Source of the DNA: Candidatus Methanosuratincola sp.
Lineage (GTDB): Archaea; Thermoproteota; Methanomethylicia; Methanomethylicales; Methanomethylicaceae
Direction: 5' to 3'
DNA: 64,000 nucleotides
Assembly (NCBI GenBank): GCA_037478935.1
Contig: JBBFLR010000005.1
Location: 43,706-107,705, forward strand
Each line of letters begins with the position of its first letter. Positions within the stretch are counted from its first letter, which is position 1. The translations under genes were made by a program, and so were the position numbers. Below are positions 25,546 through 34,722 of the stretch, piece by piece. The notes under the pieces were generated by a model, which worked only from the letters and a program-made list of their open reading frames with translations, searched no databases and was not told where the DNA came from.

Positions 25546-28500
25546 TTGTCTTCTTGGTTTGTTGGCAAGATCGAAGGTACTACCGGAACGGAGGGGTTCT
25601 CAATGATCCTTGAGAGGCAGGATGTCGGCAAGAACGACTACGTCCAGGTGAGGCACGAAGGCAAGGACTTTCTACTAATGATAAAAGAAGTAGAGCGCGC
25701 CGGCGATGGCAAGATGGTGGCCGAGTGTTCTGTTATTGGTGCCCCGCCGAAAACACCATTCGTCCCTGGATCCGAGGTGATGTCCGCCTCAGAAGAGCTG
25801 CTCAGGAGAGGGCTGGGGATAGACACTGGGGAAGCTGAAGGGATCTACGTCGGGAAGCTAAGGAACCTGGACTGCAGGGTCTGGCTGCCGATCAAGAAGA
25901 TGACCCGCATATTCATAGTCGGGAAGCCCGGGTCGGGCAAGTCGTACACGATGGGGGTGATCGCAGAGGAGTTCATCAAGAAGGGTATACCGCTAGTCAT
26001 AATTGATGCCCACGGCGAGTACTCGAGCCTCAAAGTCCCTGCGAATGCGCCGTCTGCGGAGTTCGGCGTCTCCCCCAAGTCGTACTCCGAGAGCATAGTC
26101 GAGTTTGCCAACCTCACATTCAACCCGGGCGCGGACTTGGATATCGCTGCCTTGGACTCCTCGAAGGCTGACGATATCGTCTCACAGATGCAGTGCACGA
26201 TCATAAACCTCCGCGGGCTGGGGAACGAGGAGCAGTACCAGGTCGTTTACAAGGTCCTGACGAAGCTGCTCGAAGCCATTATGGTCATGCAGATACAGCC
26301 ATTTTACCTCGCCCTCGATGAGGCCCACCTCTTCGCAGGGAGGAACAGGAGGGACGACCCGGCGGTGAGGCAGGTTCTCGAGTCAGTCCGGCGCTTTGCC
26401 CAGGAGGGGCGGAAGTTTGGAGCGCACATGATCGTGATGACCCAGCGCCCCCAGCTCCTAGACATGACTGTCCGGAGCCTCTCCGCGACATGGATAATAC
26501 ACCGCCTGACCGACCCGAATGATGTTAGGATAGCTGTCGAGAGCGGGGGCCTCGGCAAGGAATGGGAGGCCGATATAAATTGGCTAGAGCCTGGGAATGC
26601 GGTGATAACCGGAGACGTCGTAGAGAGGACACCGCTCCTCGTCCGGGTAAGGGAGAGGGAGACGACGCATGGTGCGCCTGGATTCAACCCCTTGGACTTT
26701 GTCTCGCCCGAGGAGAGGGATAGGATGAGGAAGCGCATCTCGAAGCTCAAGGAGAGGCTGCTCAGGGAAGGGACAGCTGCCCAGAAGGGCGGGCGGCCGC
26801 AACCGCAGCTACCGCAGTCAGTGCCCTCGTTGTACCTTCCAGTGAACATCGGCGAGTCAGATATTCTTGGGAAGCTGAAGGAGGATCGGTCGGTCGACGC
26901 CGCTGATCTGCTGAAGTTCAAGCTCTCCTATATTCCTGCACTCTTCGCTGAGGCTACAGTCGAGGCGAGGAGGAAAGACCCCGACCTCCACGTGAAGGAG
27001 AGGATCAGGCGGCTGGTCCCTGCCTCTGCGGACGTGCAGCCGCTCGACTGGAGGTACGAATCGGCTTTCGGCATAGAGGCGAAGGACGTCCTCTCCCAGC
27101 CGACATCCCCGGTGCCGCCAAGGGAAGGTGAACACGTGCAGGCGGCAGCGGCCCTGCTGGATCCCTCAGCGGTTGAGAACCTGAAGGGGACATTCAGGAT
27201 GTTCGCCGTCTCGAAGCTCACCCAAACGGTGCACTACCACCAGAAACTCGGGGAGTTCTCAAGGCCTGGGGAACCGATGGATGAATTCAAGTCCAGGCTA
27301 AGGGCTAAGGCCGATTCGGTGAGATCGCATGCCGAGTCTGAGATCAGGGAAAGGTACAGTCAGCAGCTCAAAGAGGTGCGCTCGAGTGCTTCGGCTGTTA
27401 AGGATGAGTCCGCTAGCCTCGAAAAGCTAGTGAGCTCGATAAAGGACGAGATCAAATCCCTCGAAAAGGAGAGGCTAAAAGCAGAGAAGGAAGGCAGGTC
27501 GACACTGAAGGTCTCACAGCAGATACAGACGAGGGAGGTGAGGCTTTCCAGGCTTGAACAGAGGCTCGCCAAGGCGAGGGAGGAGATAGTCTCGCTCACA
27601 AGGAGAGAAGGTGAGATCCAAGAAAAAATTCGGGGAGAAGTGAAGCGGGTCGCCCAAGAGCTCGAAACGATGGTTAACGAACCCTTGACAAACCTCGTCT
27701 TCCAGCCCAGGCCCGAAGAGGTCGAGATCGAGGCAATGCAGGTGATTTGGGTTCCCCGCGTGGAGGCACTCTTCAGGATCAGCTTCCACGGTGAGGATAG
27801 GGACTTCAGGATGGAGTGGAACGCGGTCAACGGGCGGGGGAAATTCGGGGAGTGCAGCGAGTGCGGCTCCCAGATCACGGCGCTCGAGGGGCCCATCTTC
27901 TGCTACACTTGCGGGGAGACATTCTGCAACGAACACCTAGTCAGCTGCTCACTCTGCGGGCGTACTTCCTGCCAGCCCCACAGCTGGAAGTGCCCAGAGT
28001 GCGGGAAGCAGTTCTGCGCAGACGAGCCTTATTTCGAGTGTGCAGCCTGCTCCACTAGGATCTGCACCGGATGCGCCAAGGAGTGCAGAGACTGCGGAGA
28101 TGAGAAGCGCTACTGCAGCGATCATGTAAAGAAGTGCGGGGTCTGCGGCAGCATCTACTGCGAAGGGCACTATGAGAAACACATCGGAAACTGCAGGAGT
28201 TGCGGCAAGGAGCTGTGTATCTTAGAGCAGGTTAAGTGCTCAGTCTGCGGTCAGACGTTCTGCGAATCACACGTCGTCAAGTGCAGCGCCTGCGGGGAGG
28301 AGGTCTGCGTTGATCACTCATGGACCTGCAGCGCCTGCGGCAAGCCTTTCTGTAAGAAGGAATTGCCGTATTTGTGCAAAATCTGTGGAAAGCCATTCTG
28401 CAACACCTGCTCCCTCGTCTGCTCGGTCTGCGGCGAAAGGGTGTGCAGGGAGCACTCGAGGAAGTGCCCTGAGTGTGGGAGGACGGTCTGCCCCAACTGC

Positions 28501-28566
28501 CTGGTGGAGAAGAAACGGCTCGGGATCTTCAAAAGGGCGGTCTGCTCGCACTGCGCACAGCGGTGA
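25546..28566 (+). CDS. HerA-like ATPase fused to a long zinc-finger tail
   Basis: A 1006-residue protein. The N-terminal ~100 residues have HAS-barrel-like character. A FtsK/HerA-type P-loop domain follows: Walker A GKPGSGKS (126-133), IDAHGEYS next, and a Walker-B-like LALDEAH (about 255-261), with TQRPQLLD further on. About residues 582-710 form a charged coiled coil (many E/K/R heptads). From Cys770 to about 1003 the tail is a run of CxxC and CxxH/CxxC units (CSECG, CYTCG, CSLCG, CPECG, CAAC, CRDCG, CGVCG and so on), internally repetitive. HerA normally works with NurA in DNA end resection, but no nurA gene is nearby. Starts at TTG. Confidence 0.85.
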   Translation: MSSWFVGKIEGTTGTEGFSMILERQDVGKNDYVQVRHEGKDFLLMIKEVERAGDGKMVAECSVIGAPPKTPFVPGSEVMSASEELLRRGLGIDTGEAEGIYVGKLRNLDCRVWLPIKKMTRIFIVGKPGSGKSYTMGVIAEEFIKKGIPLVIIDAHGEYSSLKVPANAPSAEFGVSPKSYSESIVEFANLTFNPGADLDIAALDSSKADDIVSQMQCTIINLRGLGNEEQYQVVYKVLTKLLEAIMVMQIQPFYLALDEAHLFAGRNRRDDPAVRQVLESVRRFAQEGRKFGAHMIVMTQRPQLLDMTVRSLSATWIIHRLTDPNDVRIAVESGGLGKEWEADINWLEPGNAVITGDVVERTPLLVRVRERETTHGAPGFNPLDFVSPEERDRMRKRISKLKERLLREGTAAQKGGRPQPQLPQSVPSLYLPVNIGESDILGKLKEDRSVDAADLLKFKLSYIPALFAEATVEARRKDPDLHVKERIRRLVPASADVQPLDWRYESAFGIEAKDVLSQPTSPVPPREGEHVQAAAALLDPSAVENLKGTFRMFAVSKLTQTVHYHQKLGEFSRPGEPMDEFKSRLRAKADSVRSHAESEIRERYSQQLKEVRSSASAVKDESASLEKLVSSIKDEIKSLEKERLKAEKEGRSTLKVSQQIQTREVRLSRLEQRLAKAREEIVSLTRREGEIQEKIRGEVKRVAQELETMVNEPLTNLVFQPRPEEVEIEAMQVIWVPRVEALFRISFHGEDRDFRMEWNAVNGRGKFGECSECGSQITALEGPIFCYTCGETFCNEHLVSCSLCGRTSCQPHSWKCPECGKQFCADEPYFECAACSTRICTGCAKECRDCGDEKRYCSDHVKKCGVCGSIYCEGHYEKHIGNCRSCGKELCILEQVKCSVCGQTFCESHVVKCSACGEEVCVDHSWTCSACGKPFCKKELPYLCKICGKPFCNTCSLVCSVCGERVCREHSRKCPECGRTVCPNCLVEKKRLGIFKRAVCSHCAQR

Positions 28567-28701
28567 GCTGCAGGATACTAAACAGGGTGCTGCCAGGAAA
28601 CAAGCGAATAGAATGCAAAATAATGATGCAAGACAACGCACAAAGCTCAAGAGCCGCTCAAAAAAGGCATATGCGGTAATGAACGATGGCGACCGACTCG
28701 G

Positions 28702-29121
28702 CTACTGCTCCGCCGAAAACTCCTTCACCTCAAGAGCAATGACGGCCCTGCTCTCGAGTATCTTCTTTTTAACATCATCTAGAGGGATCCCTGACTGGGA
28801 GGCGTCAGCCACAACTATCCACTCCGCAAGGTCACCCTTCTTGATGGTCCTCGAACTGGACATCATCAGGTCGAGGTTTGCATCACCTAGGACCTTAGCT
28901 GCCCTCGCGAGCGCGCCGGGCCTGTCAGGGATCTTCAGGTGAAGCTCGACCAGGTGCGCATCAGGTCCTGCGAATAGCGAGATGGCTGCACGCTTCTCCT
29001 CCCTCTCGAGCTTCACTGTCACATATGTGCCGCTCTGGAGGCCGAGCTCTTCCCTGATCTTGAGGGGGACTGTTATACGCCCCTTTGAATCCACCCTGAC
29101 TATGTTGTGGTCGTGTACCAT
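28702..29121 (-). CDS. SpoVT/AbrB domain plus ACT domain regulator
   Basis: A 139-residue protein. The N-terminal swapped-hairpin AbrB-type DNA-binding domain reads VRVDSKGRITVPLKIREELGL (residues 8-28). The rest is an ACT-like ligand-binding domain (LHLKIPDRPGALARAAKVL at about 61-79, with the ACT-typical Gly-Ala-Leu). It would bind a small molecule, such as an amino acid, and control transcription. It reads toward the HerA-like gene and is divergent from alba. Confidence 0.8.
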   Translation of the reverse strand: MVHDHNIVRVDSKGRITVPLKIREELGLQSGTYVTVKLEREEKRAAISLFAGPDAHLVELHLKIPDRPGALARAAKVLGDANLDLMMSSSRTIKKGDLAEWIVVADASQSGIPLDDVKKKILESRAVIALEVKEFSAEQ

Positions 29122-29187
29122 CTTAACCCTTCCATGTATCCGTCTTTTGATTCGGTCGTAATTGTCCTACAATTCACTCTATTGGTT

Positions 29188-29197
29188 AAATATTTAA
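29188..29197 (+). promoter_or_regulatory. TATA box region of alba
   Basis: AAATATTTAA about 55 nt upstream of the alba ATG at 29248, leaving room for a short leader. Confidence 0.5.
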
Positions 29198-29247
29198 GGG
29201 GATGTTTCGATATATACTCAACTACAATCGATTCGGATGTGAACAAC

Positions 29248-29559
29248 ATGGCTGAAACACCTACACCACCGAGTGAAGTAAAGAAACCTGAAATGCCAAG
29301 GGATGTGATTTTGGTCGGTAAGAAACCAGTGATGAGCTATGCTATGGCAGCTCTCATGCAACTCAATGAGAGCGGGAGCATAACCATAAAGGCCAGGGGA
29401 AACGCGATCTCATCTGCGGTAGACGTGGCCGAGGTAGTCTCGAAGCGGTTCATGACTGGCAGCACTGTGCAGAAAGAGGTTACCATTGGCACAGAAGTCC
29501 TAGGCGACCCGCCAAGGAACGTCTCGACGATCGAGATCAAGCTGACCATCAAGAAATAA
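29248..29559 (+). CDS. albA: DNA/RNA-binding chromatin protein Alba
   Basis: The ~103-residue protein has an N-terminal tail (MAETPTPPSEVKKPEMP) and the Alba fold with the key Lys pair in VGKKPVMSYAMA, the ARGNAISSAVDVAE stretch and the C-terminal IEIKLTIKK. Alba coats and bridges DNA and binds RNA in archaea. The ATG at 29248 starts the known Alba length. The upstream in-frame extension has no such signature. Confidence 0.93.
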   Translation: MAETPTPPSEVKKPEMPRDVILVGKKPVMSYAMAALMQLNESGSITIKARGNAISSAVDVAEVVSKRFMTGSTVQKEVTIGTEVLGDPPRNVSTIEIKLTIKK

Positions 29560-29668
29560 GCCCTTGACCGAAGGATTCCGGTTTGAGGCTGTGAAACAAC
29601 CTATTTTTATCTTATTTTGTTTTTGGTGAATTGATCGTAGCTATGCTTTAAAGAAGGAGTTGTTTGTA

Positions 29669-30265
29669 TTGGTAAGAATAATAAAAGTCGGAGTGCTGGC
29701 ATTCCCGGAGCTTGAAGAGCTCGACCTGGCAGGTGCATGGGAGGTGCTCGGCGCAACAAGAAGACTCTTTAGGGAAGGCGTCTTTAAGGATGCGTACTTC
29801 GAACTCGAAACGGTTGGAAAGCAATTAGGCCCTGTGAAATGCTACCACGACCTGAAGATAATGGTGGAAAGAACTCTGGACTCACTTCCGGAGTACGACG
29901 TCCTGTTTGTGCCAGGCGGCCCAGGTAGGCTCAAGGCCCAGAAGGACGATGAGATACTGGAGGCAGTAAAAAAGTTTTATGAGAGTGGCAAGATCGTCTC
30001 CTCGGTCTGCACTGGGGCGTTTATACTCGCCGAGGCGGGAGTGCTCAAAGGGAAGAAGGCAACCTCTTTCCACACAGTGGTGGATCAGCTTTCGGGCTAC
30101 GGGGCATGCCCGCTGAAGGAGAGGGTTGTCGTAGACGGGAATGTCGTAACAGGGGCAGGGATCTCTTCTTCGATCGACGTCGGCGTGAAGCTTGTCGAGA
30201 TTCTAATGGGCAAAGAAGCAGCAGGTGTAGTCACAGAGTGGGTGGAGTACTGCCCGCCCTCCTGA
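29669..30265 (+). CDS. DJ-1/PfpI-family protein
   Basis: A class I glutamine-amidotransferase-like protein (198 residues). The nucleophile elbow is SSVCTGAFILAEAG, with Glu in ELEELDLAGAWEV and FVPGGPG. This composition matches the AraC-type DJ-1 subgroup (isocyanide hydratase-like) rather than PfpI protease. The TTG at 29669 is 9 nt behind an AAGGAG site at 29654-29659. An in-frame TTG at 29660 abuts that site. Confidence 0.82.
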   Translation: MVRIIKVGVLAFPELEELDLAGAWEVLGATRRLFREGVFKDAYFELETVGKQLGPVKCYHDLKIMVERTLDSLPEYDVLFVPGGPGRLKAQKDDEILEAVKKFYESGKIVSSVCTGAFILAEAGVLKGKKATSFHTVVDQLSGYGACPLKERVVVDGNVVTGAGISSSIDVGVKLVEILMGKEAAGVVTEWVEYCPPS

Positions 30266-30389
30266 ACCAGCAACCGGCAGCCGAAAGCAAATCCAAAGGC
30301 CTTTCTATCCCAATGCCCCGTTACTGAATTCGCATGACCTGCGTAACGCTTATTATGCATGGCAGACTCCCTCATCAGGATGATTGCTC

Positions 30390-30956
30390 ATGGATTTGGT
30401 GGAGATCCTCCTCATTGCCGTAGGACTATCCATGGACTCGCTCGCGGTTGCTGTTGCCAGCGGCATGGCATTGAAGGAGATCGGTGTGAGAGGATCCGCC
30501 AAAATAGGCGCATTCTTCGGGCTATTCCAAGCGGGAATGCCGATCATCGGCTGGCTCGGGGGGTCTGCGTTCATATGGCTGATAGCCGGATTTGACCACT
30601 GGGTTGCGTTCCTGCTTCTCGCATTCATCGGGGGCAGAATGATCTACGAGGCGGTCTGGGATACGGACGAAGTCTCAGGAAAGAACCCGCTTGTGCTGAG
30701 CCACCTCCTCCTCATCTCGGTTGCTACCAGCATAGATGCACTCGCCGTCGGTCTCGGATTCTCCGCACTTGGGGTTTCCATTCTGGCCCCCGCGGTCGCG
30801 ATAGGTGCTGTATGCTTCGCGATATCATTCACCGGTGCATTCTTCGGAAACCGAGTTGGCAGATATCTAGGGAACAGGGTCAGGGCGATAGGTGGGATCA
30901 TCCTGATTTCCATAGGACTGAGGATACTCCTGGAGCACTTGGGGCTGATCGGCTGA
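30390..30956 (+). CDS. mntP: Manganese efflux pump MntP
   Basis: A 188-residue, six-TM protein with the MntP repeats: TM1 LIAVGLSMDSLAVAVASG and TM4 LISVATSIDALAVGLGFS. The two SxD(S/A)LAV motifs are metal-transport residues of this family. ATG start at 30390, with a TTG two codons upstream. It is followed by a HAD phosphatase gene after about 17 nt. Confidence 0.92.
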   Translation: MDLVEILLIAVGLSMDSLAVAVASGMALKEIGVRGSAKIGAFFGLFQAGMPIIGWLGGSAFIWLIAGFDHWVAFLLLAFIGGRMIYEAVWDTDEVSGKNPLVLSHLLLISVATSIDALAVGLGFSALGVSILAPAVAIGAVCFAISFTGAFFGNRVGRYLGNRVRAIGGIILISIGLRILLEHLGLIG

Positions 30957-30973
30957 GCCGATGGTGGTCTGGG

Positions 30974-31618
30974 ATGCAGAGGTCAAAGATCTCAACAATA
31001 TCGTTCGACATGGACGGGACGCTAGTCACCCCTTCGTTTGCTAACCTGATCTGGCTGGAGGTCATTCCCCAACTGGTGTCTGAGGCGTGGGGAATAAGCG
31101 TCGACGAGGCTAAGGCGCAGCTCTTTGCTGACTATAAGTCAATAGGACCCAACCGCATGGAGTGGTACGACCTCTCATACTGGACTAAGCGCTACCGCCT
31201 CGAGGTCAACCCGAGGAAGCTCCTTCTTGAGTACAAGGAGGCAGTCACCCCATATCCGGAAGTATTCGGCGTCCTGGAGGCGCTCAGAGAGAACTTCGAT
31301 CTTGTGATCATCTCGAACTCCCACCGACTCTTCCTCGACATCACATCCGCTCTATTTGAGGGGTTCTTCAAGAAGACGTTCTCGACAATATCCGACTTTG
31401 GCACAATGAAAGATACCTCTTCCTACAGGAGGGCATGCGAAGAGCTCAAGATAGTGCCGCAGGAGCTTGCGCATGTGGGGGACAGCCTCGAGTTAGACTA
31501 CGCAAGGGCGAGGAGGGCAGGTGTGAGGGCATTTTACTTGGACAGGGATGGGCTAAAAAAGGGGAGGCGGTTTGTCAGGAACCTCGTCGAATTCAAGGAT
31601 CGGCTTCTTAGATTGTAG
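30974..31618 (+). CDS. HAD-superfamily hydrolase
   Basis: A 214-residue phosphatase-like protein. Motif I SFDMDGTLVTPS is at residues 9-20, motif II is IISNS, and motif IV lies in HVGDSLELDYARARRAG. The cap region between motifs I and II is helical. The substrate is probably a small phosphorylated metabolite. It lies immediately after mntP on the same strand. Confidence 0.87.
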   Translation: MQRSKISTISFDMDGTLVTPSFANLIWLEVIPQLVSEAWGISVDEAKAQLFADYKSIGPNRMEWYDLSYWTKRYRLEVNPRKLLLEYKEAVTPYPEVFGVLEALRENFDLVIISNSHRLFLDITSALFEGFFKKTFSTISDFGTMKDTSSYRRACEELKIVPQELAHVGDSLELDYARARRAGVRAFYLDRDGLKKGRRFVRNLVEFKDRLLRL

Positions 31619-31738
31619 AAATAATGAAGCACCGCCACCATTCTCGACTAAAATCGTGAGTTTCCATACCCCTAGCGCTTTCATCAGTCGGTCGTTCAAC
31701 GTCCTTTTAGGCTAAGGCCTCGCCTTGATCCATCCGCC

Positions 31739-33268
31739 TTACCTTAGGAGCAGGACATGTGCCGTTGTAACGTTAATGCCGATTACGTTTAGACAACTTA
31801 TATCGGACAAACCTGTGCGCGGGCCCTCGCAACCATCTTCCCTTACGCCCGTCTTCCGACCGAAGTCGCCTATACATGCCCCCCTACAATGACATTCAAA
31901 AGAGGGGGTAACTTTGAGCCACTTTTCGTCACAGGTTTTTATTGCAGTAGATGGGGCGGCTACCGGTGATGCTGCCAGAGACCCTTGGACGATCCCGATC
32001 TTCCCCGAGGTGAACTTATGCGGCGTCCTATCCCAGCCCCCGCAGCCAAAAACAGACTTCACAAGACCGATGGGTGCGGCGATGAGCCAGAGCGCCGTCA
32101 ATGCATAGAATAAGGGCAGGTTCCTGAGAAAGCCGTTATCGCCCTCCATCCAGGAAACAGTTACCAGTATGGGGAATATAATCAGTGCGAGGGCGATGGT
32201 GAGGGCAGGGGGTAGCACGACTGTTTTTGCAACCCCAAAAGAAACCAGGATCGTTGTAGCCCAAGAGACCATCAATATGAGTGGCGAAATCATATTCGTG
32301 AAGTAGAAGAACGCGTCTAAAGTGAGTCTGCTCGGCTTTTTGAGGAGCGCCGATCCGTTGTGGAAGAAAGTCTGAAAATGCCCAGTTGCCCACCTTATCC
32401 TCCTCTTGACCTCGATCATTACATCGTCCGGCTTCTCATCATACGTGCAAGGGTGCTGGAGGTACCGGACACGGATGCCGTCCTTAGCCAGGCGAACTGT
32501 CAGGTCGAAGTCGTCAGTGAGCGAGTTACCAAACTTCAGCCTCGAGATCACATCGTATCTTATTGCCTCCCCAGTTCCCTCGAGCGCTGCGCACAGACCG
32601 AGCCTGTCCTTTCCGCACTGCCAGAGGCGCTGGAGTATGAGACCTTCATAGTAGGAGGCCCTTGCGATCCAAGAAGAGTCGGGGTTCTTCGTCTTGACAT
32701 TGCACTGTATGGCTTCAAAGCCTTTCGCATTAGAGGAGAGGGAGGAGAGGAAATCGTTTGGAACCCTGTTGTCCGCATCGAATACAACGACGTAGTCTGG
32801 CTCAAACCCGTCAACCAGCCTGCGCACATTATCGAGGGCAAAGTCGAGCGCTGCGCCCTTCCCCTTTACCTCAGACCGCCTCTCCGCGCAGATCAGCACT
32901 TCCTGACCGAAGCCCTTAACGACCCTTGCTGTGCCGTCTGTGCAGTTGTCGGCGACCACTATCACCCTGTAAAGATCACGTGGATAGCTCTGATTGAGGA
33001 GGTCGCTGCATATGTCGCCGATGACGGCTTCCTCGTTGTGTGCGGGGATGAGGACAAGAAACTTTGTTTTGTTTGACGTACCGGACGTAGTTTTTTTCGT
33101 CCTGCAGGTCGCAGCGAAGAGGATGAGGTAATAAACTGAGTACGCAACGAAAAAGCCTGTTATCGCATATGAGACATGGCTCAAGTCCAAAGCCCAAATC
33201 GCCAATAAGAATTCCGACAAAATCAAGATAAAACTATCTTTTAGAACGCCGTGTGCTTTCGTGGTCAT
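31739..33268 (-). CDS. Family 2 membrane glycosyltransferase with unusual C-terminal tail
   Basis: A processive-type GT2 enzyme. The N-terminal TM helix (about residues 36-51) precedes the catalytic domain: KFLVLIPAHNEE, VVADNCTDGTA, the DxD as FDADNRVP, the TDDFDL acceptor-site motif and the QxxRW-like RRIRWATGHFQ. Further TM helices follow to about residue 430. Up to about there it resembles hyaluronan/cellulose synthase-like enzymes of archaea. The last ~80 residues (beyond GCGGWDRTP) are hydrophilic with several Cys and look unrelated. They may be a read-through into non-coding sequence after loss of the stop codon. Confidence 0.8.
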   Translation of the reverse strand: MTTKAHGVLKDSFILILSEFLLAIWALDLSHVSYAITGFFVAYSVYYLILFAATCRTKKTTSGTSNKTKFLVLIPAHNEEAVIGDICSDLLNQSYPRDLYRVIVVADNCTDGTARVVKGFGQEVLICAERRSEVKGKGAALDFALDNVRRLVDGFEPDYVVVFDADNRVPNDFLSSLSSNAKGFEAIQCNVKTKNPDSSWIARASYYEGLILQRLWQCGKDRLGLCAALEGTGEAIRYDVISRLKFGNSLTDDFDLTVRLAKDGIRVRYLQHPCTYDEKPDDVMIEVKRRIRWATGHFQTFFHNGSALLKKPSRLTLDAFFYFTNMISPLILMVSWATTILVSFGVAKTVVLPPALTIALALIIFPILVTVSWMEGDNGFLRNLPLFYALTALWLIAAPIGLVKSVFGCGGWDRTPHKFTSGKIGIVQGSLAASPVAAPSTAIKTCDEKWLKVTPSFECHCRGACIGDFGRKTGVREDGCEGPRTGLSDISCLNVIGINVTTAHVLLLR

Positions 33269-33584
33269 GCCTGGAAAAGGTGCTTGTGAACGAGGGGGCC
33301 AAGGAGTCGACGTTCAGTGTGCGAGTAAGGCCGTACTGTACACGGGAAGAGATGCTTTGCCTCCGAGCCCGGACTGTGATGTGATGAACCGCACATCTCA
33401 CAGAATCCCGGCTGTTTGCTTAGAAGAATTCATTAAGAATGGCATAAAGCCGAGTCCACTTCAAGGAGAGCAGGCTGCCGAGACTTCTTACTGCTGCGAG
33501 CAAGTGGCTGAGGAAAAGGGGATAGACAAACAAAAAGGTAAATTGCAGGACTCCCAGCGAATGTCTGATCCATCAAAAACAGCG
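33269..33584. other. Intergenic stretch, no feature recognised
   Basis: 316 nt between the glycosyltransferase and the small protein at 33585, both on the minus strand. An open plus-strand frame runs through it into the antisense of the next gene. I see no ribosome-binding site or recognisable protein for it. Confidence 0.6.
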
Positions 33585-33935
33585 TTAGGGGCTTGTGTTT
33601 TCCTCGTACAACTCTACCATGATCCTAGCCTTCACCTCATTGCTAGTGAACATCGGTACTTTCTCGCCAAGGTCGAGCGCAAAGGCGACCGGGTTTCCCA
33701 TAGAATCATTGAACCGTACCTCTGCTATGAACTTCTTCTTCGGCCCTGTCTCGACGACCTTTGTCATAGCCTCGTATATTCTGCTGAGCGCCATCTGTAA
33801 TGCTATGGGGCTCGTCATGTCCTGTGGTGTGATCGCGACCTGCGTGAAGCCTGAAAGTATCTCGCCGACTTTTGCAGACCCATTGAAGATACCTATGCTC
33901 TTCTCCCTCTCCTTTTCTCCGCCTTCTCTCTCCAT
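33585..33935 (-). CDS. Hypothetical conserved archaeal protein
   Basis: A 116-residue protein I do not recognise. Residues 1-12 are highly charged (MEREGGEKEREK), then a mixed alpha/beta pattern with VRFNDSMGNPVAFALDLG. No Cys, no TM helix. A TATA-like run AAAAGATAA lies upstream on the minus strand near 33975. It stands alone between a glycosyltransferase gene and another uncharacterised gene. Confidence 0.5.
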   Translation of the reverse strand: MEREGGEKEREKSIGIFNGSAKVGEILSGFTQVAITPQDMTSPIALQMALSRIYEAMTKVVETGPKKKFIAEVRFNDSMGNPVAFALDLGEKVPMFTSNEVKARIMVELYEENTSP

Positions 33936-34020
33936 TTCATCTCACCACAGAAAGAAAACAGCAGCATACTATTATCTTTTAGCCGTCAAGCCAATCTTGG
34001 TCGTTTTAATTAATCCGGGA

Positions 34021-34500
34021 TTATCCTTTCTTGTTAGTAGCCCGAAGTGAAAAGGCATTGACTACCCCAATCCTTGACAGCTCCGCATACCCGAGCCTTA
34101 TCACTTCCTTCACCGCCTCATTGACGTTCTTTACACCGGCCCTCGCCATGTCATCAAAAAGCCGGAGTAGGCCAACACTCCAGTAATCCGCAAGATACGC
34201 CCTGACCCTTTCTACATCCCCAGGATCAGCCTTTCTGACGCCGATCTTCTTCGGCTTTGGGGGCTCAAATCCACATCCGTCGTCGCAGAAACCCTCCGGG
34301 GCGACTGCCGCCCCCTGTTCTACAAGGTCATTTAGCACCATCCTGAGCGTGTACTTCCCTATGCCCTCTCCGTCTGCCCAACGCTCAAGTTCATCGTAAT
34401 CCACCACTGTGCCGATCTCTTCTAGCTTCACGATGACCCGATCCGATATCTCAAAGAGTGGATCCGTGCATACCCCCCTCCTGTTGCCGTTAAATCCCAA
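34021..34500 (-). CDS. Hypothetical helical protein with a possible winged-helix segment
   Basis: A 159-residue protein, TTG start. Residues about 15-50 (FEISDRVIVKLEEIGTVVDYDEL onward) look helical and could be a DNA-binding fold. A segment with GFCDDGCGFEPPK (Cys pair) follows, then helices. No family recognised, so the function is left open. Confidence 0.45.
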   Translation of the reverse strand: MGFNGNRRGVCTDPLFEISDRVIVKLEEIGTVVDYDELERWADGEGIGKYTLRMVLNDLVEQGAAVAPEGFCDDGCGFEPPKPKKIGVRKADPGDVERVRAYLADYWSVGLLRLFDDMARAGVKNVNEAVKEVIRLGYAELSRIGVVNAFSLRATNKKG

Positions 34501-34722
34501 GTCAACCCCTTCCCAACAGCCAAAAATTTGTTTCCCTTCCTTTTTTAACCTCTTCTGTTTTCCATCTTGCTAATCCGCCATTGAAGAGACCGTCTTCTTG
34601 CTCAACTCAATCAGGCGACTGATAGCCACCCCGAAGTTACTGCCCATTCCGGGTCAACTGCCAGCCGAGAAGAGTTATAAATTTGGAGGCAAATATCGTA
34701 TACAAAACGTAGGGGGTTTTTC

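Noticed and set aside
33261..33800. A 179-codon plus-strand frame running across the gap and antisense to the next gene
   Set aside because: No ribosome-binding site, no recognisable fold, and its second half is the reverse of the conserved-looking protein on the minus strand.
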